The position numbers and the translations under genes are program-made. The notes under the pieces are model-generated. The model had not been told where the DNA came from, searched no databases, and saw only the letters and a list, made by a program, of their open reading frames with translations. 64,000 nucleotides of DNA from Cycas panzhihuaensis (taxonomy: Eukaryota > Cycadophyta). The stretch spans positions 139,135,741 to 139,199,740 of the forward strand of contig CM041465.1 in the NCBI GenBank assembly GCA_023213395.1, in the 5' to 3' direction. Positions 34,978 through 47,429 of the stretch are shown here, piece after piece (the stretch's first letter is position 1; the number at the start of each line of letters is the position of its first letter).

Positions 34978-35859
34978 TGTATGTAATACAAAAAATATAG
35001 TAGCCATTTAAGACTATACAATTGATATATAGTTGTGCAACCAACCTAAAATAGGACCATATGACTATATATATAGATAATTCAATTGGCCATTAAATGG
35101 GCATGTTAAATCCTAAAATTTAAGGAGGAAAATTTAATATTTAGAGCCATAAATAATAGCTAGAAGTTGTATGGCTAAAACTTAGACTTTATTTTGAATT
35201 TCTAGCTAAAAGTTAGCATCCTTATGGTTATCCTTAAATGTTATAATCTATCTTAAAAATTTTGTTCTTATACACCATAAAAATCCTAAAACATAAGATA
35301 ATGTTAGGGTTGTTCTTTTATCATATTTTTCTATAATGATTTTAGATTTATAGAAAAAAAACATACTTGTTACCCCTTCTTTTATTATTACATGTTTTAC
35401 TTGGAAAATTAAATAACAATAAATATGTATTTTATTACTTGATTAAGTTTGCGTATAATATGGTATATTTTATACATGTCAAAATAATACATAGGGAAAA
35501 TGGATATATTCTTATATCATGATTAGTTATTTATTTCTACCATTGATGGTGATTATATTTTCCAAGATTAGACATAGACTAAGATTAGTTGAGTGCCACC
35601 AAGAACACTACTCTCTAATGGGCTAATGCCTTGACAGTGAAGGCATCATTTCCATATAAGACTGTAAGCCCTTAGAAAGTGAGTGATTTGATGGACTAGA
35701 TCTATATTAGAGATACTTTAGGGATAAAAAGAATAGAATATGCATCATAAATAGATAAACTATTTATCCATAAGGATGGGCTATATCTCATCCTTACTTT
35801 TACTAGTTCTAGGATTTCACCTTAGCTAGTAGATTTAAGGAAGCTAGGTAGCAAAGTAT
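34978..35859. other. AT-rich interval, probably the rest of the LTR of F and debris
   Basis: Must continue the sequence interrupted by the LINE, hence the first part probably belongs to F. No coding motif is visible. A LTR end could not be located. Confidence 0.45.
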
Positions 35860-36699
35860 TGAAAATCTCCTTTTAATATATACAGTCAACTCTTGATCTA
35901 TAACAACAAATCCTTCTTCTTTTAATTAGGCATTAATCTTTACATACTAAGCATATGGTGCTTATTTTAGGCCATAGAGTGACTTCTTCAATTGGCACAT
36001 AAGATTCTCTTGACCTTCCTTAATAAAACCAAGAGGTATATAAATCTCCTATTTTAACTCTCCATTAAGGAATGCTAACTTTACATCTATTTTATGTAAC
36101 TCCTAACCATATTTTGCTATAAAAAAAAGGATCAAATAAATTATTATCATCTTGGATACTGGTGTATATGACTCATCATGGTTGAGCCCTTTCTTTTACT
36201 TAAGCCCTTGTATAATAAGTCTAGCCTTATACCCATCCACCTCTCCATTAGAGCAAAACTTAGTCTCATAGACCTATTTACAACTAAGAATGTTTTTCTT
36301 AGGAGGCATCATAACTAACTCCCAAGTGCCATTTTTTATGAGAGAACTATATTCCTCCTCCATTGTAGCTTTTTAAAGAGGATTATCTTTAACTTCATCA
36401 AATGAAGTTGGGTCTAGGGAATTTGTAGTATCCACCGCTAAAGTCTAACTAGCATGTTAGCTGTCTGTTCTCTAGTCCATAATAGCATAGAAACTTGGTG
36501 TTAAAGATGCCTCTACATGTGACTACTCCTGATTATTACTTGCACCACTTGGTCCTTTTTACCTCTCAATCACAATAACTAGTTTAATGTCCTCTGTTAC
36601 TAATGAAGTACAATCAAGAAATGGAAGTAGTAAGGGGTAAAAGGATTCTTTAGACAATAACTTCTCAATATGATGTGTCAAAGACTCATCAAATACTAC

Positions 36700-36704
36700 A
36701 TCTT
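36700..36704. repeat. Target-site duplication of solo LTR I, left copy (ATCTT)
   Basis: ATCTT, identical to 37163-37167. Joining the host at this pentamer restores the Copia motif around DVVFDE, which supports the boundary. Confidence 0.85.
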
Positions 36705-37162
36705 TGAAGGTACAAAACCAAGTTCTGATACTAGATGTTAGATCTAAACTAAGCTCTAATACCAAATATAGGAAAATAATCGATGGAGAACATGGCAAAA
36801 CATAAACACATAATCATTCTATTGTTGCATAAACAAAAAATCCTTTGTATTCAATCCATTGTTTGAGAGAGAGCATTACAAATGTCCAAAAGTAGGCGAT
36901 GTCTAAAGACACCAGGGTTACACACCCCTCTAAATATATAGTTTGGGGGAGGAGGGAAACTCCTCAACCCCTAAAATTTAAATAACAATAAAATATAACT
37001 TAACTTAACTCAAATAAGCTTAACTCAAATTAAATCAAATCAACTTAAACTTACCTTATACATACCTTCACATGTGAGCACCCACATGTGTAAATTAGTG
37101 AGAGTGAGGTGTACACTCCTTGTTGGAAGGTGGAAGTGGGGTGATGATCATTAACCCCAACA
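36705..37162 (-). repeat. Element I: solo LTR (or LTR with internal deletion)
   Basis: 458 bp with TG...CA ends (TGAAGGTACAAAACC to TTAACCCCAACA on +), flanked by ATCTT on both sides. It contains no coding part. On the minus strand it begins TGTTGGGGTTAATG. Near the other end it contains TGGTATTAGAGC (complement at about 36754-36765), identical in type to a PBS, so it may be an LTR plus a little leader left after a large deletion and not a simple solo LTR. Confidence 0.82.
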
Positions 37163-37167
37163 ATCTT
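37163..37167. repeat. Target-site duplication of solo LTR I, right copy (ATCTT)
   Basis: ATCTT directly after ...CCCCAACA; matches 36700-36704. Confidence 0.85.
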
Positions 37168-37294
37168 GACTAATCACAAGTTTTCCCCCTTACAAATCCC
37201 ATAGTCTATAATCTTTATTTTGATCTAAGTACCTCATAAGAACACACTTACAAATTTTTATGATCCAATTTCTTGTGACTATCATTTAGAATGT

Positions 37295-37295
37295 G

Positions 37296-37358
<63 letters not shown>

Positions 37359-37396
37359 ACATACACATGTATGTGTGTGTGTGTGTGTGTGTGTGC
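37295..37396. repeat. Compound microsatellite (TA)n(AC)n(TG)n
   Basis: A TA run (about 37295-37319), an AC run (to about 37366) and a TG run (to about 37395) ending GCGCGTGC. The AC and TG arms are complementary around CACATGTATG, giving a potential long hairpin. It lies inside the Copia integrase of H. Confidence 0.9.
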
Positions 37397-37890
37397 GCGT
37401 GCATACTTCACCCAAATGTCTTTAAATAGTCAATGATAGGTTTATGATTGATCTATTTTTCTTTATGATTTATGCTACAAACTACTTTTGTCAGTACCCT
37501 ATTAAGGAGATAAATAATAATCCTAATAGCTTTTGCCTAAAACGTAGGCAATAAGGTTTTAGCATATACTATAGACCTTGCCATTTCTATTATGGTATAG
37601 TTTTTCCTCTATGTAATACCAATTTGTTATGGGGTATACGAGACTATTAAATTTTCCTTTATACCATGACTTTGACATAATTTATTAAAGGTATTATTAT
37701 CATATTCCTTACTATTATTACTCCTTCAAATTTTTATTTTCTTATCACATCCATTCTCAACATGTACCTTATATTCACAAAAGTGGTTAAATACTTTAGA
37801 CTTATTTTTTAGAAAATATACTTAGGCCTTCTTAGTATAATCATCTACAAATACTAAAAGATAACAAGTTCCAAATATAGATGGGTTTGG

Positions 37891-38373
37891 TGTTAGATAT
37901 GTTGAACACTTTGTAAGTGTTACATGGTATATCCATTATACTTGAACTCCTTACTAAGGTTAATAGGCCCCTAGCTAGGGGATTTATGGGGCTACCAACC
38001 CCTAGGTGGGGGTTTAGGGATGGAGCCTCTAAGAAAAAATTTTAGATATTTTATGGGTTTTTTTTTTTAGCCCATAGCTTATGCCCATTGTATCATAAAA
38101 TCATAAGGTAATATCTTGTAAATTTACATCTATATATTCTTATACAATAACACATAAGAAGGTTAGATGAGTCTCTAATAAGTTAATAAGAAGAGAGTTA
38201 GGGTTTTCATCTTAATGATTCTTTAGTTTTTGCTCATATTAATAAAAGGTCTATGCTGAAACCAAAATCTCATGGTATTCTTTATTATGTATTTAGATTA
38301 TTTATATTATTTATTCTTTATATAGTTTAGAGTTATATTAATATATTACTTCTATGGTCATATATATTTTTTA
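37891..38373 (+). repeat. 5' LTR of element J
   Basis: Starts TGTTAGATATGTTGAACACT and ends just before the PBS. Contains the perfect 14-bp palindrome CCCCTAGCTAGGGG at 37968-37981 and further G/C runs. Confidence 0.8.
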
Positions 38374-38376
38374 ATT

Positions 38377-38388
38377 TGGTATTAGAGC
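38377..38388 (+). other. Primer-binding site of element J
   Basis: TGGTATTAGAGC, one transition from the canonical PBS. Confidence 0.85.
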
Positions 38389-38459
38389 TAAGAGTTTTAG
38401 TTCTATAAGAAGCCATTTAGCAAGTGGAAGCCTTATTCAGCAAACTCAAGTACAAAGGT

Positions 38460-41400
38460 CATGGAAAGTATTATGAAGATAGAGATTAAAATGTTTAATG
38501 GCTAAAACTTTGAGTTATAGAAGCTAAAGATGGAAGATATCCTAGTTGAGAATGATCAATAGATCATTGTAGCAGAAATAAAGCCTACAAATATAGTTGA
38601 TAAAGATTATAAAAGACTTAATAAAAAAAATATTAATTTGATAAGGTTATACCTTTTAGACATAATGTTGTTGAATATTATCACACAATATACAACCAAA
38701 GATATGTGGAATAAGTTAAGAGCTCTATATTTAACTAAGTCCTTAGTTAATAAGTTGTTTAAAAAAAGAAAACTATATTCACTTAGGATGAGTGATGAAG
38801 ATGTGGTTATAGATAATCTCACTGCATTTAACATTGTGTGAGCTATCTTATTTTAGTTAAGATAACAATACCTGAGGAAGACAAGCAGATTACCCTATTA
38901 TGTTTACTTCCTAATTCTCAGGATAATCTTATGATGATGATTAACAGCACAATTACTAATACCTTAAAATTTGATGATGTTATTATCACCTTGCTATTAT
39001 AAGAGATAAGATTAAAATCTTTTGAGGATCATTCAAAAGAAGTATTAGCAGTGAGAGGTCAAACATTAGATCGCAACCAATAAAGGCATATGAATAAATA
39101 ACTAAAATCTAGAAGAAAATCTAAATGTCTAGGTAATTATCCCTTGATATATTGGAGATGTAGGAAGCTTGGCTATTTGAAGAGCTAATGTCAAGCCAAG
39201 GTTAATAAGGGAAAGTCACATGAAACTACTTCTTCTGTGGTAGTAAAAACCTTTAATAAATCTGATAGTAATGTTTATTTAGCAACCATAGGTAAGTTGT
39301 CAAATATAGAGTCTTGGTTAATTGATTATGATATCTTACTTCATGTTACTCCTTATAGGGAGTGGTTTTATAAACATAAAAATAATAATAGAGATGAAGT
39401 ATTCCTTGAAGATCATCACTCATATAAAATTATAAGCTATAAAGGGGTGAAGATTCAGTTTAGGGATAAAAGGGTTAAAATAAATAATTCGAGGAGCATT
39501 TATGTTAGCAAGAGGGGTATGAATTGGAATGCTATATAAGCTTGATGTGAGTACTATGTGTGCCAATAGTTGTATTCTAGTTGTTACAGAAAATAATAAT
39601 AATATAAGATAGACCCAAGTATCACTTACTAGTAAAATTATGTTGTGGCATCAAACATTTGGCCATATTAGAGAGAAAGGCCTCTATGATTTATTCTCCA
39701 AAGGTATAACAAAATATATCTATTGAATTAATAGCTTATTTGATTTTGGTTTCTATGAGCATTACTTGTATAAAAACCAATATCAAGTCAATTTTTATTT
39801 AAGCTTGAAGAAAGTAAAGGGTATTTTGTAACTAGTGCACAATGATGTTTTTGGACCTGTTGATGTACTCTCATTAGCTGGGTCAAAATACTTTGCTCAT
39901 AGATGATTTCTTAATAAAGACATAACTATACTTTCTTAAGCAAAAATATAAGATCTTTAGTAAATTTAAAGAATTCAAGGCCTTAGTTGAGAATAATAGT
40001 GATAAGTAGATCAAGGTACTAAGGATTGATAATAGAGATGAGTTTTCTTAAAGGAGTTTGAGCAATTCTATAAGTAGTGTGGGATAGTAAGGCAGAAGAC
40101 AACTCCTTATACACCACAACATAATAGAGTTGCTGAAAATATGAATAAGAACTTGTTGGAGAGATTGAGGAGTATGCTCACTGCCATTAGGTTAGAGAAA
40201 AAATTATAAGATAAGGTTGTAATGACTGCAAGCTACCTAATAAATAGGTCATCGATGATTGCCTTAATATATAAAATGCTTAAAAAAGTATGGTTTAGTA
40301 TGAAACTATCTTTTGATCATCTTAGAGTTTTTAGTTGTGAAGCTTTTATATATGTTCCTATCCTACAGAGGACTAAGCTTGATTTTAAAGCACAAAAAAC
40401 TATTTTTATTGACTATGGTGATGGTGTCAAAGGGTACAAGCTTTATAACCCAAAAATATAAAAAAATGATATAGTGATGATGTTGTCTTTAGGGAGGAGT
40501 TCAAGTCTCTAAAGCAAGATGAAGAACTAAAGAAGAAAGACCTTAAGAAGTCACAATTTAAGGTAAGGGATAAAGATTTTACATCAGAATATGAGTTAAC
40601 TAAAGAGCATGGACTAGTTGTGGAGGTAGCTTAACCTTAAGAACCCCATATCTTAAGGAGATTAACCCATGAGAGAAGACAACCTGATAGGTGTATTCCT
40701 GAAGATTTTTATCACTTCTCTTTTATTTTATCTACTATAAATGATAGTCTGGGTACTATTTAGGAGGCTCTAGAGTTAAAAGAGAGCTAACTTTAGATGA
40801 AGTCTATAGAAGAAGAAATTATAACCTTGGAGCAAAATAATATTTAGGATTTGGTGGATCTATTTGATGGCTAAAAAGTTGTTAATAATAAATAGATATT
40901 TAAGAAGAAGTTTTATGCAGATGGTACTATGGAAAAGTACAAAACCTACTTGGTAGTAAAACACTATTACCAAGACAAGGGAATAGATATTAGTAAGGTG
41001 TTTAAATTTTTTTGGCTATAATAGTTGCCTATAATCTTGAGGTGGATCAGATGGATGTGAAGATTACATTTTCTTCACGATGACCTTGAGGAAGAAATTT
41101 AAATATTACATCCTAAAGGTTTTGAAGTTGTAAGGAAGGAGAATATGATGTACAGTTTAAAAAAGTCATTATATACCTTGAAATAGTCATCAAGGATGTG
41201 GTATTAAAAGTTTAATTTATATATGTTAGAATATGGATTTACACATAGTAAAGCAGATCATTATATTTATTATAAATAAGTTGGTGATCACTCTGTTATT
41301 CTAACTTTATATGTTGATGATATACTTTTAGTTAGTAATAATAAAGAAATGAATCAACTTGTGAAAGGCCAACTAACATCTCATTTTAAAATGCAGGATC

Positions 41401-42240
41401 TCGGTTCTATATATTTTATTTTGGGTATTAAAATAAAAATGGATAAGAGAAAAAAGAAAATTTGACTTATTTAGAGGTTGTATATTAAGATGATATTTTA
41501 GCATTTTAATTTGCAAGACAATAAATTAGTTAATACTCCTCTTCCTATTCGTTTAAAATTATCATTTAAATAATACCGAAAGACTCACCAAGAAGTTGAA
41601 AACATGGCATTTATGTTAGTGCATTTAGTAGTTTAATATATGTAATAGTTTGCACTTGACTAAATATTATCCATGTAGTGGGAGTAGTTAGTAGGTATAT
41701 GTTAAACCCAAGCAGATAGTATTAGGTCATTGTGAACAAGATTTTTAGGTATTTATGGGGTACATCAAACTATAAAATTTACTACCAAGGAGATCCCATG
41801 GAGAGTAGAATAGTGCACTTAAGAGGATTTGTTGATGTTGATTAGGCTAGAGATCTTGAGAGTAAAAGATTTATAAGTAGGTATGTTTTTATCCTTTATG
41901 ATGGTGTAGTCAGTTAGATAAACAAAAGATAGCAAGTTATGGCACTTTCTAGCACACAAACATAGTATATGATAGTTACTCATATGTGTGCAGGGAAGTA
42001 GTTTAGTTATAGAGATTGTACAAAGATGTTGACTTCAAGCAGGATGTTGTGAGGATAGATTATGATAGTCAACGTGTAAGCTACCTCGTATAAAACCCCA
42101 TATTTTATGCTCAGTAAAACATATTAATGTATAATTCTATTTTATGAAAGAAATAGTTTAGTACCACAAGGTGGACTTGTGAAAAATTACTACACAAGAG
42201 AATTCTATAGACTTATTAACTAAGATTGTTAGCATAAAAA
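38460..42240 (+). pseudogene. Copia gag-pol polyprotein of J
   Basis: Gag begins near 38460 (IEIKMFNG, then FELWKLKMEDILVENDQ). Knuckle 39150-39191 reads YWRCRKLGYLKS, stop, C. The protease site at 39315-39368 reads WLIDYDILLHVTPYREWF, the DSGAS core being destroyed. The integrase C-terminal part (40222-40461) reads TASYLINRSS, HLRVFSCEAFIYVP and DGVKGYKLYNP. RT has the intact catalytic box YVDD at 41310-41321 (LYVDDILLVSNN) and FKMQDLGSIYFILGI. RNase H remnants run to about 42200. There are many TAG/TAA codons where the family has Gln or Trp. Confidence 0.92.
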
Positions 42241-42337
42241 AAATTAAATAGTATAAAAAGATAATAGGTGTTTGTGATTTTGGCATTTAATAGTTGTGTA
42301 TGTGAGTTTTTTGTAAATTATTCAACAAGTAGGAGAT

Positions 42338-42548
42338 TGTTGGATATGTTGAACACTGTGTAAGTGTTACATGAGTATAGGTGTTATTCTTGAACCTTTT
42401 AGTGGGGTTTGAGGGCCCATTATAGGGCCTTCAACTAGAGGGTTTGGGGGGCCAACATCCCTTAATAAATTACAAGAATTTATTAGTATTCTTTGTTATG
42501 TGTTTAGATTATTTATTGTTTATATAGCTCTACTAGTATTACTTGACA
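42338..42548 (+). repeat. 3' LTR of element J (shortened)
   Basis: Starts TGTTGGATATGTTGAACACT after a purine tract and ends near ATTACTTGACA. About 210 bp against about 480 bp for the 5' copy, so it has lost the middle part. Confidence 0.7.
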
Positions 42549-42696
42549 ACCTTTGATCTTATCACACCTATCCAATCAAGCCTCAACTATATATCCCATT
42601 CATCTATGATACTATATGAAGAAACATATATACAAATATATGTTTTCAGCTATAAGATCTTGATCACATATAACAAGTATAATAAAGAGTATAGGA
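42549..42696. other. Spacer between J and K, probably part of the host repeat
   Basis: About 150 bp with no motif. Its right end joins, across K, to the U5-like sequence at 50836. Confidence 0.4.
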
Positions 42697-42701
42697 AATA
42701 C

Positions 42702-43069
42702 TATTGGGATAATGCCCAATTAACTGATGCAAGTGTGTACCTTGGGCCCCTCAATACCACCTTGGGCCTCCCTAGGATACCTCGAGCCACCTGGCATCAT
42801 CAAGTAGCTGCTAGTAGCCATCAAAGAGTTGATATTGCTTCCATAGGTAAGTTATTTAATTATCTATTTAATATTTTAATATCTTTTTAAATTCTAAATA
42901 TTTGTTGGGTAGAAGCACTTGTTGCCTCCCTAAATTGATCTATTTATAAGCGGGGAATACCTACCTGGTGTTTTTTAACACCATCAACTTATATTTTAGA
43001 AAATTTTTACACTTCTACAATGATAAATACTCACATGTAATCCTCTCACTCTATACCTCGAAGCCAACA
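42702..43069 (+). repeat. 5' LTR of element K
   Basis: Begins TATTGGGATAATGCCCAATT and ends CTCGAAGCCAACA. The 3' copy begins TGTTGGAATAATACCCAATT; the TG end has mutated here. Confidence 0.92.
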
Positions 43070-43070
43070 T

Positions 43071-43083
43071 TTGGTATTAGAGT
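43071..43083 (+). other. Primer-binding site of element K
   Basis: TTGGTATTAGAGT directly after the LTR; near-canonical. Confidence 0.8.
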
Positions 43084-46000
43084 GTGTTCATTTGGGTTTA
43101 AAAGCTTCATGGCAAAATTTTACAGCAGTATTTTAATATGTGTATGATATTATAAATTATTAATCATCAATATTTTTAAAACTTTAGAAAATTATATATA
43201 TTCATTCATATTTCGTTTATATTCCATTTACATTTTATTTTTCATTTTGGAACCATATATAGTCAAATTAGAACTCATGATTGCAGCTCACACACTAATC
43301 AAAACAGTAGAATATGACTACTAGTTCTGATTGTAATCGAATTCTCTAGTCATCAGAAGAAACCGCATGTGATTTCATCACTTCTGTTGGGAGAAATCTT
43401 GCTTGGAGTCATTGCATACCATTTTTTGGCCTATTTTGCTTTGGTACTTCATTCTAAGCCTACAAGCAACCATTTGACACAAAATTCTACTAGTACCTTG
43501 CTATCTGGCATACCTAACTACCCCTAAAATTTTGTGAGAAACGATGCCCTCTATGGAGAGTTTGAATCAACTGAGTCTCCTCACTTAATTTGCTCACCGT
43601 TTTCATTATTTTTTAACTTATACAAAGGTTTTTTTAATTCTTTTTTACAATTGAGTTTGCATTACTTGGGTGCCCCCACTGACGTCATCTAGGTAAATAT
43701 TTGTGATCGTATCAAGCTGTTTGCATTTGTTTCACCACCCTCTGTTAGGCTTTATTTCTAATTTTTTATTAATTATTACTCGATCAGGTTAAAGGATCCT
43801 GGGCACCTATTCTCACTATGTGAAATTGATCGTTTCAATCATCTTTACGCCAGTATAGCCTCTGGAATCACCGATTAGCTGCCTGTTTTCTCTTTTTACA
43901 TCACCGTTCCTCATGATATATATATTTTAAAAATTACTTTTTTGATCTTTTTTGGTCAATTTATGTAAGGACTATAGAGGCACCCCTCTTGCAGTGATCA
44001 ATTAATCCACAAGATTGATCTCTAATTGATTATTCGTCTCTGTGTTATCTTTAGAGTCACCTTGTATTAATAACATCTTTTATAAGATCAATTATATATA
44101 TATATCTATATATATATTAAATAATATTTATTTAATAAAGTTCTAGAAATTTAATTGTTATTAATAATATTTAGATTATGTCAATTAAAGGGTATTAGCC
44201 CCCTTGCTCTATACCTAATGGTCATACTAAACTTCATAAGACTGTGGTTTATTGTTATTTAGGGGGGCAAACGTGAAAGGAATATTAATTCCTTTTATTT
44301 TTTTTAGTTCTTAAGATTATCAACCATATTTTATGATATTTAGAGTCTAGAGCCCCTCTCGTAGCTAAGCCAATGACCATATTGATCTTCATGCGATCGT
44401 GCTCCTAGTTTGAAAGGGGCTTATTCACTTTGTTAAAAAAATTTCATTTTGTTTATACTTAAAGAGGACCTCTTGCATATTTTATTATAACTTTCTCTTG
44501 GAGTGTTAGGTTTCAGCGAAATTAGTCTTGTTAGAACTATATTTTAGAGATCTTCAGGGTGGTATCATCACTTGACCAATTTGAGTCCCTTTCAACTTAG
44601 TTTTAATCAACCAAAGTAACCACTTTTTTCAGTACTTATTCTACTAGCCTTAAAAAGGGTTGTTCACGGTTTTTGTAATAACTTGATCATTTTAGCTCTG
44701 ATTTCAAAACTATAAGAACTATCAGAAAGTTGTTTTAGAGCTCTTCGTGTTGGAGTCAATTTTATTTTATTTTAATATCATTTTATAGGGCTTTAAAGCT
44801 ACTCAAATTGAGGCTCCAATTCAACCCTAAACAGACTCATTTACTAATGTTTTTGAGTATTTTTTTCATTTTAATTAATCCTGTTTGAGCATAATCTACT
44901 GCTAATTAGTTTCTTAGAGTTACTTGATGACTTTTCATATAGATTATAAGCTATTTATATCAGTTTTAGCTCTTTAAGCTTTAAGAAGCCTAAGTGGAGC
45001 AATATATCAAATGAGTACCATTTACCTTGATTTTTACTTTATTCTTTATATTATCATTTAAATATAGATAATTTTTTGGTACTTCAGATAATTTCAAGCT
45101 TGGTTTCTTCTTAAAAATTGTAAGTTTCATCTAGTTGTTTCTGTTCTTGAAAAGGAATTTTTTGGAACTCAAATTCTAATATTATTATCTTGCAATATTA
45201 AGTGGTATATTAGTTAAGAAGTTACTTTATTTTTATCAAAATCTTTAGTCTTTTTTCAGCTTGAAATTTTAAAAAGTATAGTTACAAGGTTCATTAATTA
45301 GTTATTTGCCTCAAAGTTCAATCAAATGTTCTAAAAGTTGAAAGATGTTCAAGTATTAAGGTTTTTTTTTTTTGTTACATTGCATCACAATCAAAAGAGC
45401 ATATGTCTTCTTATTTTTTCCTATAAGAGTATGTCAATTTAAAAGAATTAGATTACATATTAGCATTTATTTTTTGGTTCACTAAAGGAACCATAGTATC
45501 TTAATTCTTTTACTTATTCTTATTGTGATTTGACATAAAAGTTTTATATTATATTTTTATTTGAGATATATATTTTATCTTGCTTAAAGATCTACTTTGT
45601 TGTATTTCATTTCATTTCTTAAATAAAATGAATCTTAGAGAGATTAACCAAGACCACATTCAATTAAAATTTATTATTACATTAAGAAAGATAATTCCTA
45701 AATTAACCACATCTTTTCTAGCCTTACAAAGGGAACGATTAGGACCCCTGAAGTTACCACCATATATATGCCAATTAGCCTACTCATATTGGATGAGGAA
45801 AGTCATTGGCTATAATGCGTATTAGGTGGCAAGCAGATGTAGAGAACCAGCCTTTATTAGAGTTCAGAGACCAAGGCTAGACCTAGAGAGGGTGAGTGCC
45901 TTAGTTAGTTAAATTACCACGACTAGATCTGTCGCTAAGCATAAGTCTAGCGTAGGTGGACCAATGATTCAGAGGGGTGTAACAACGTTCGTAGGAGCCC

Positions 46001-46269
46001 ACGTACTAAAGTATATTGAGTATTGAACTTACATACCGATATATTAGGTCCCTATTTTGCCACTTGTGGGTAGGTGCTATTAGATAGAATAGTAACCAAA
46101 GGTTTCCCTTGGAGACCCTTGGACTTAGAGCTTAGAAGCCTTATTAGGGATTAGAACACTTACAAAACCTTGGATTAAACTTTGAATATTACTTATTGGG
46201 TTAATTTTTAAAATCAAACCTTTAAAAACCTTACTTTATCTATAGTTTTTAAAACTTTAACTAAGAGAT
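43084..46269 (+). other. Long leader of element K
   Basis: About 3.2 kb between PBS and gag. Mostly AT-rich with an AT microsatellite near 44090-44120. The part at about 45700-46180 is less AT-rich and contains an 81-codon frame (45580-45825) that I cannot assign. No nested element boundary was found, but one could be hidden here. Confidence 0.55.
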
Positions 46270-47400
46270 TGCATCAAATTTTGGAAACAAGATAATCTCT
46301 AAATTTGATAGTAATACTTTTCTAAACTAGAGTAGGACGATGAGACCCATCCTCATTGCTAATGACATGTGGGATCTTATGAAAATCAGCTACAGTGAAT
46401 TAAGACAGAACGCCACCAATGTTGAAATAATAACTTATAAAGAAAATGTTAAAAGGACAATTAAACTTTTGCCCTTATATTTTGTACAGTAAAAGATCAT
46501 ATTTTCCCACTGGTTAGTGAGTTGACTAAGTCAAAAGAAGCATGAGATATCCTCCAGTTAATTTATGAAGGAGCTGCATCATCTAAACTTCAAAACTTGA
46601 GGAGCAAATTTGAAAACTTACAAATGAAGCCAATAGAATCTGTAATAGAATTCATGACTAAAGTCTAAGACATAGTAAACCATATGAGATCACTTGGAGA
46701 TACATTAATAAATCAAAGAGTAGTAGAAAGAATATTGAGGTGTGTAGGTATTGTAAGAAGGTTTAAAATAGTAGTGACAAGCATAGGGGTTTCTAAAGAT
46801 CTAAGCACACTAAATGTGGAATAACTAAGTACCATGTTGATGTTAGTTGAGGAACAACAAAATACAAATAAATTCCTTAAACATGCCTTTACTATCAAGG
46901 CTAGAATTCATTCTCACTCTTAAACAGGTACATCAAAATCTAGATAATCGCCTCTCAAGAGAAGGGATAGAAATCCTAGAAGGGATTTACAATAAGATCT
47001 ACCTAAATATCAAGCTTCTAATCAAAGGAGACAAGGAGCATACCAACAAAATGTGAATCCTCCTAGGTATCTAAATTAGAAGAAATAACATGAGAGACAC
47101 TCATGTTGTCCCAATTGTCAAGGAAATGTCCAAGTTACAAGATCAAATCAAGATTATTATGACAATAGATAAAGGGAAAATCTAATTCCACATTATGAGA
47201 GAAAGGAGAGACCTTCCCACATTGAAAGAACTCATCTATGAAGTCAAAGTCTAAGCTATGAGAGAAGAGAGACCCTATACTGCTCCTATTGTCATCGTAG
47301 TGGTCACATGGAAGATAAATATTTTTTAAAATATGGACCACCCAAACCAAAGGGAGTATAAATATCATAATAGAGACAAGGGATAATAATCGACTTTTCC
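46270..47400 (+). pseudogene. Copia gag of K
   Basis: Blocks are IANDMWDLMKISYSELRQNA (about 46350), QLIYEGAASSKLQNLRSKF (about 46555), then VIEFMTKV and MRSLGDTLINQRVVERIL (to about 46740), typical of plant Copia gag. A Gln-rich segment precedes the knuckle CSYCHRSGHMEDKY at 47281-47322; only the last cysteine is lost. Several stops. Confidence 0.9.
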
Positions 47401-47429
47401 TATCCAGTTATAATGCCAAAGAAGAATAA

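Larger units (their letters stand above)
35860..37890 (-). pseudogene. Element H: Copia integrase-RT fragment, split by solo LTR I
   Basis: The minus strand gives the integrase core near 37650-37890 (FVDDYTKKA, VENGCDKKIKI), and its C-terminal side runs to about 37170. The link motif DVVFDES lies near 36690. RT follows: TMEEEYSSLIKNGTWELVMM near 36320-36370, KWVYETKF, YKARLI, IDVKLAFLNGEL and a WYxKI-like block at about 35900-35960. The fragment ends to the left at about 35860 and to the right where Copia J begins (37890). Heavily interrupted by stops. Solo LTR I and a long microsatellite sit inside it. Confidence 0.85.
37891..42548 (+). mobile_element. Element J: Ty1/Copia retrotransposon, decayed
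   Basis: 5' LTR (37891 to about 38373), PBS, gag with knuckle, protease, integrase, RT, RNase H, then a purine tract AGTAGGAGAT and a 3' LTR starting at 42338. The LTRs share their first part (GATATGTTGAACACT) and a late block around TTTAGATTATTTAT, but the 3' copy is much shorter. It interrupts Copia H. The leader is short (about 70 bp), as in A. Target duplication could not be confirmed. Confidence 0.88.

Noticed and set aside
45580-45825. 81-codon frame in the leader of K
   Set aside because: No domain, no neighbouring signal; kept only as an unassigned frame in the leader description.
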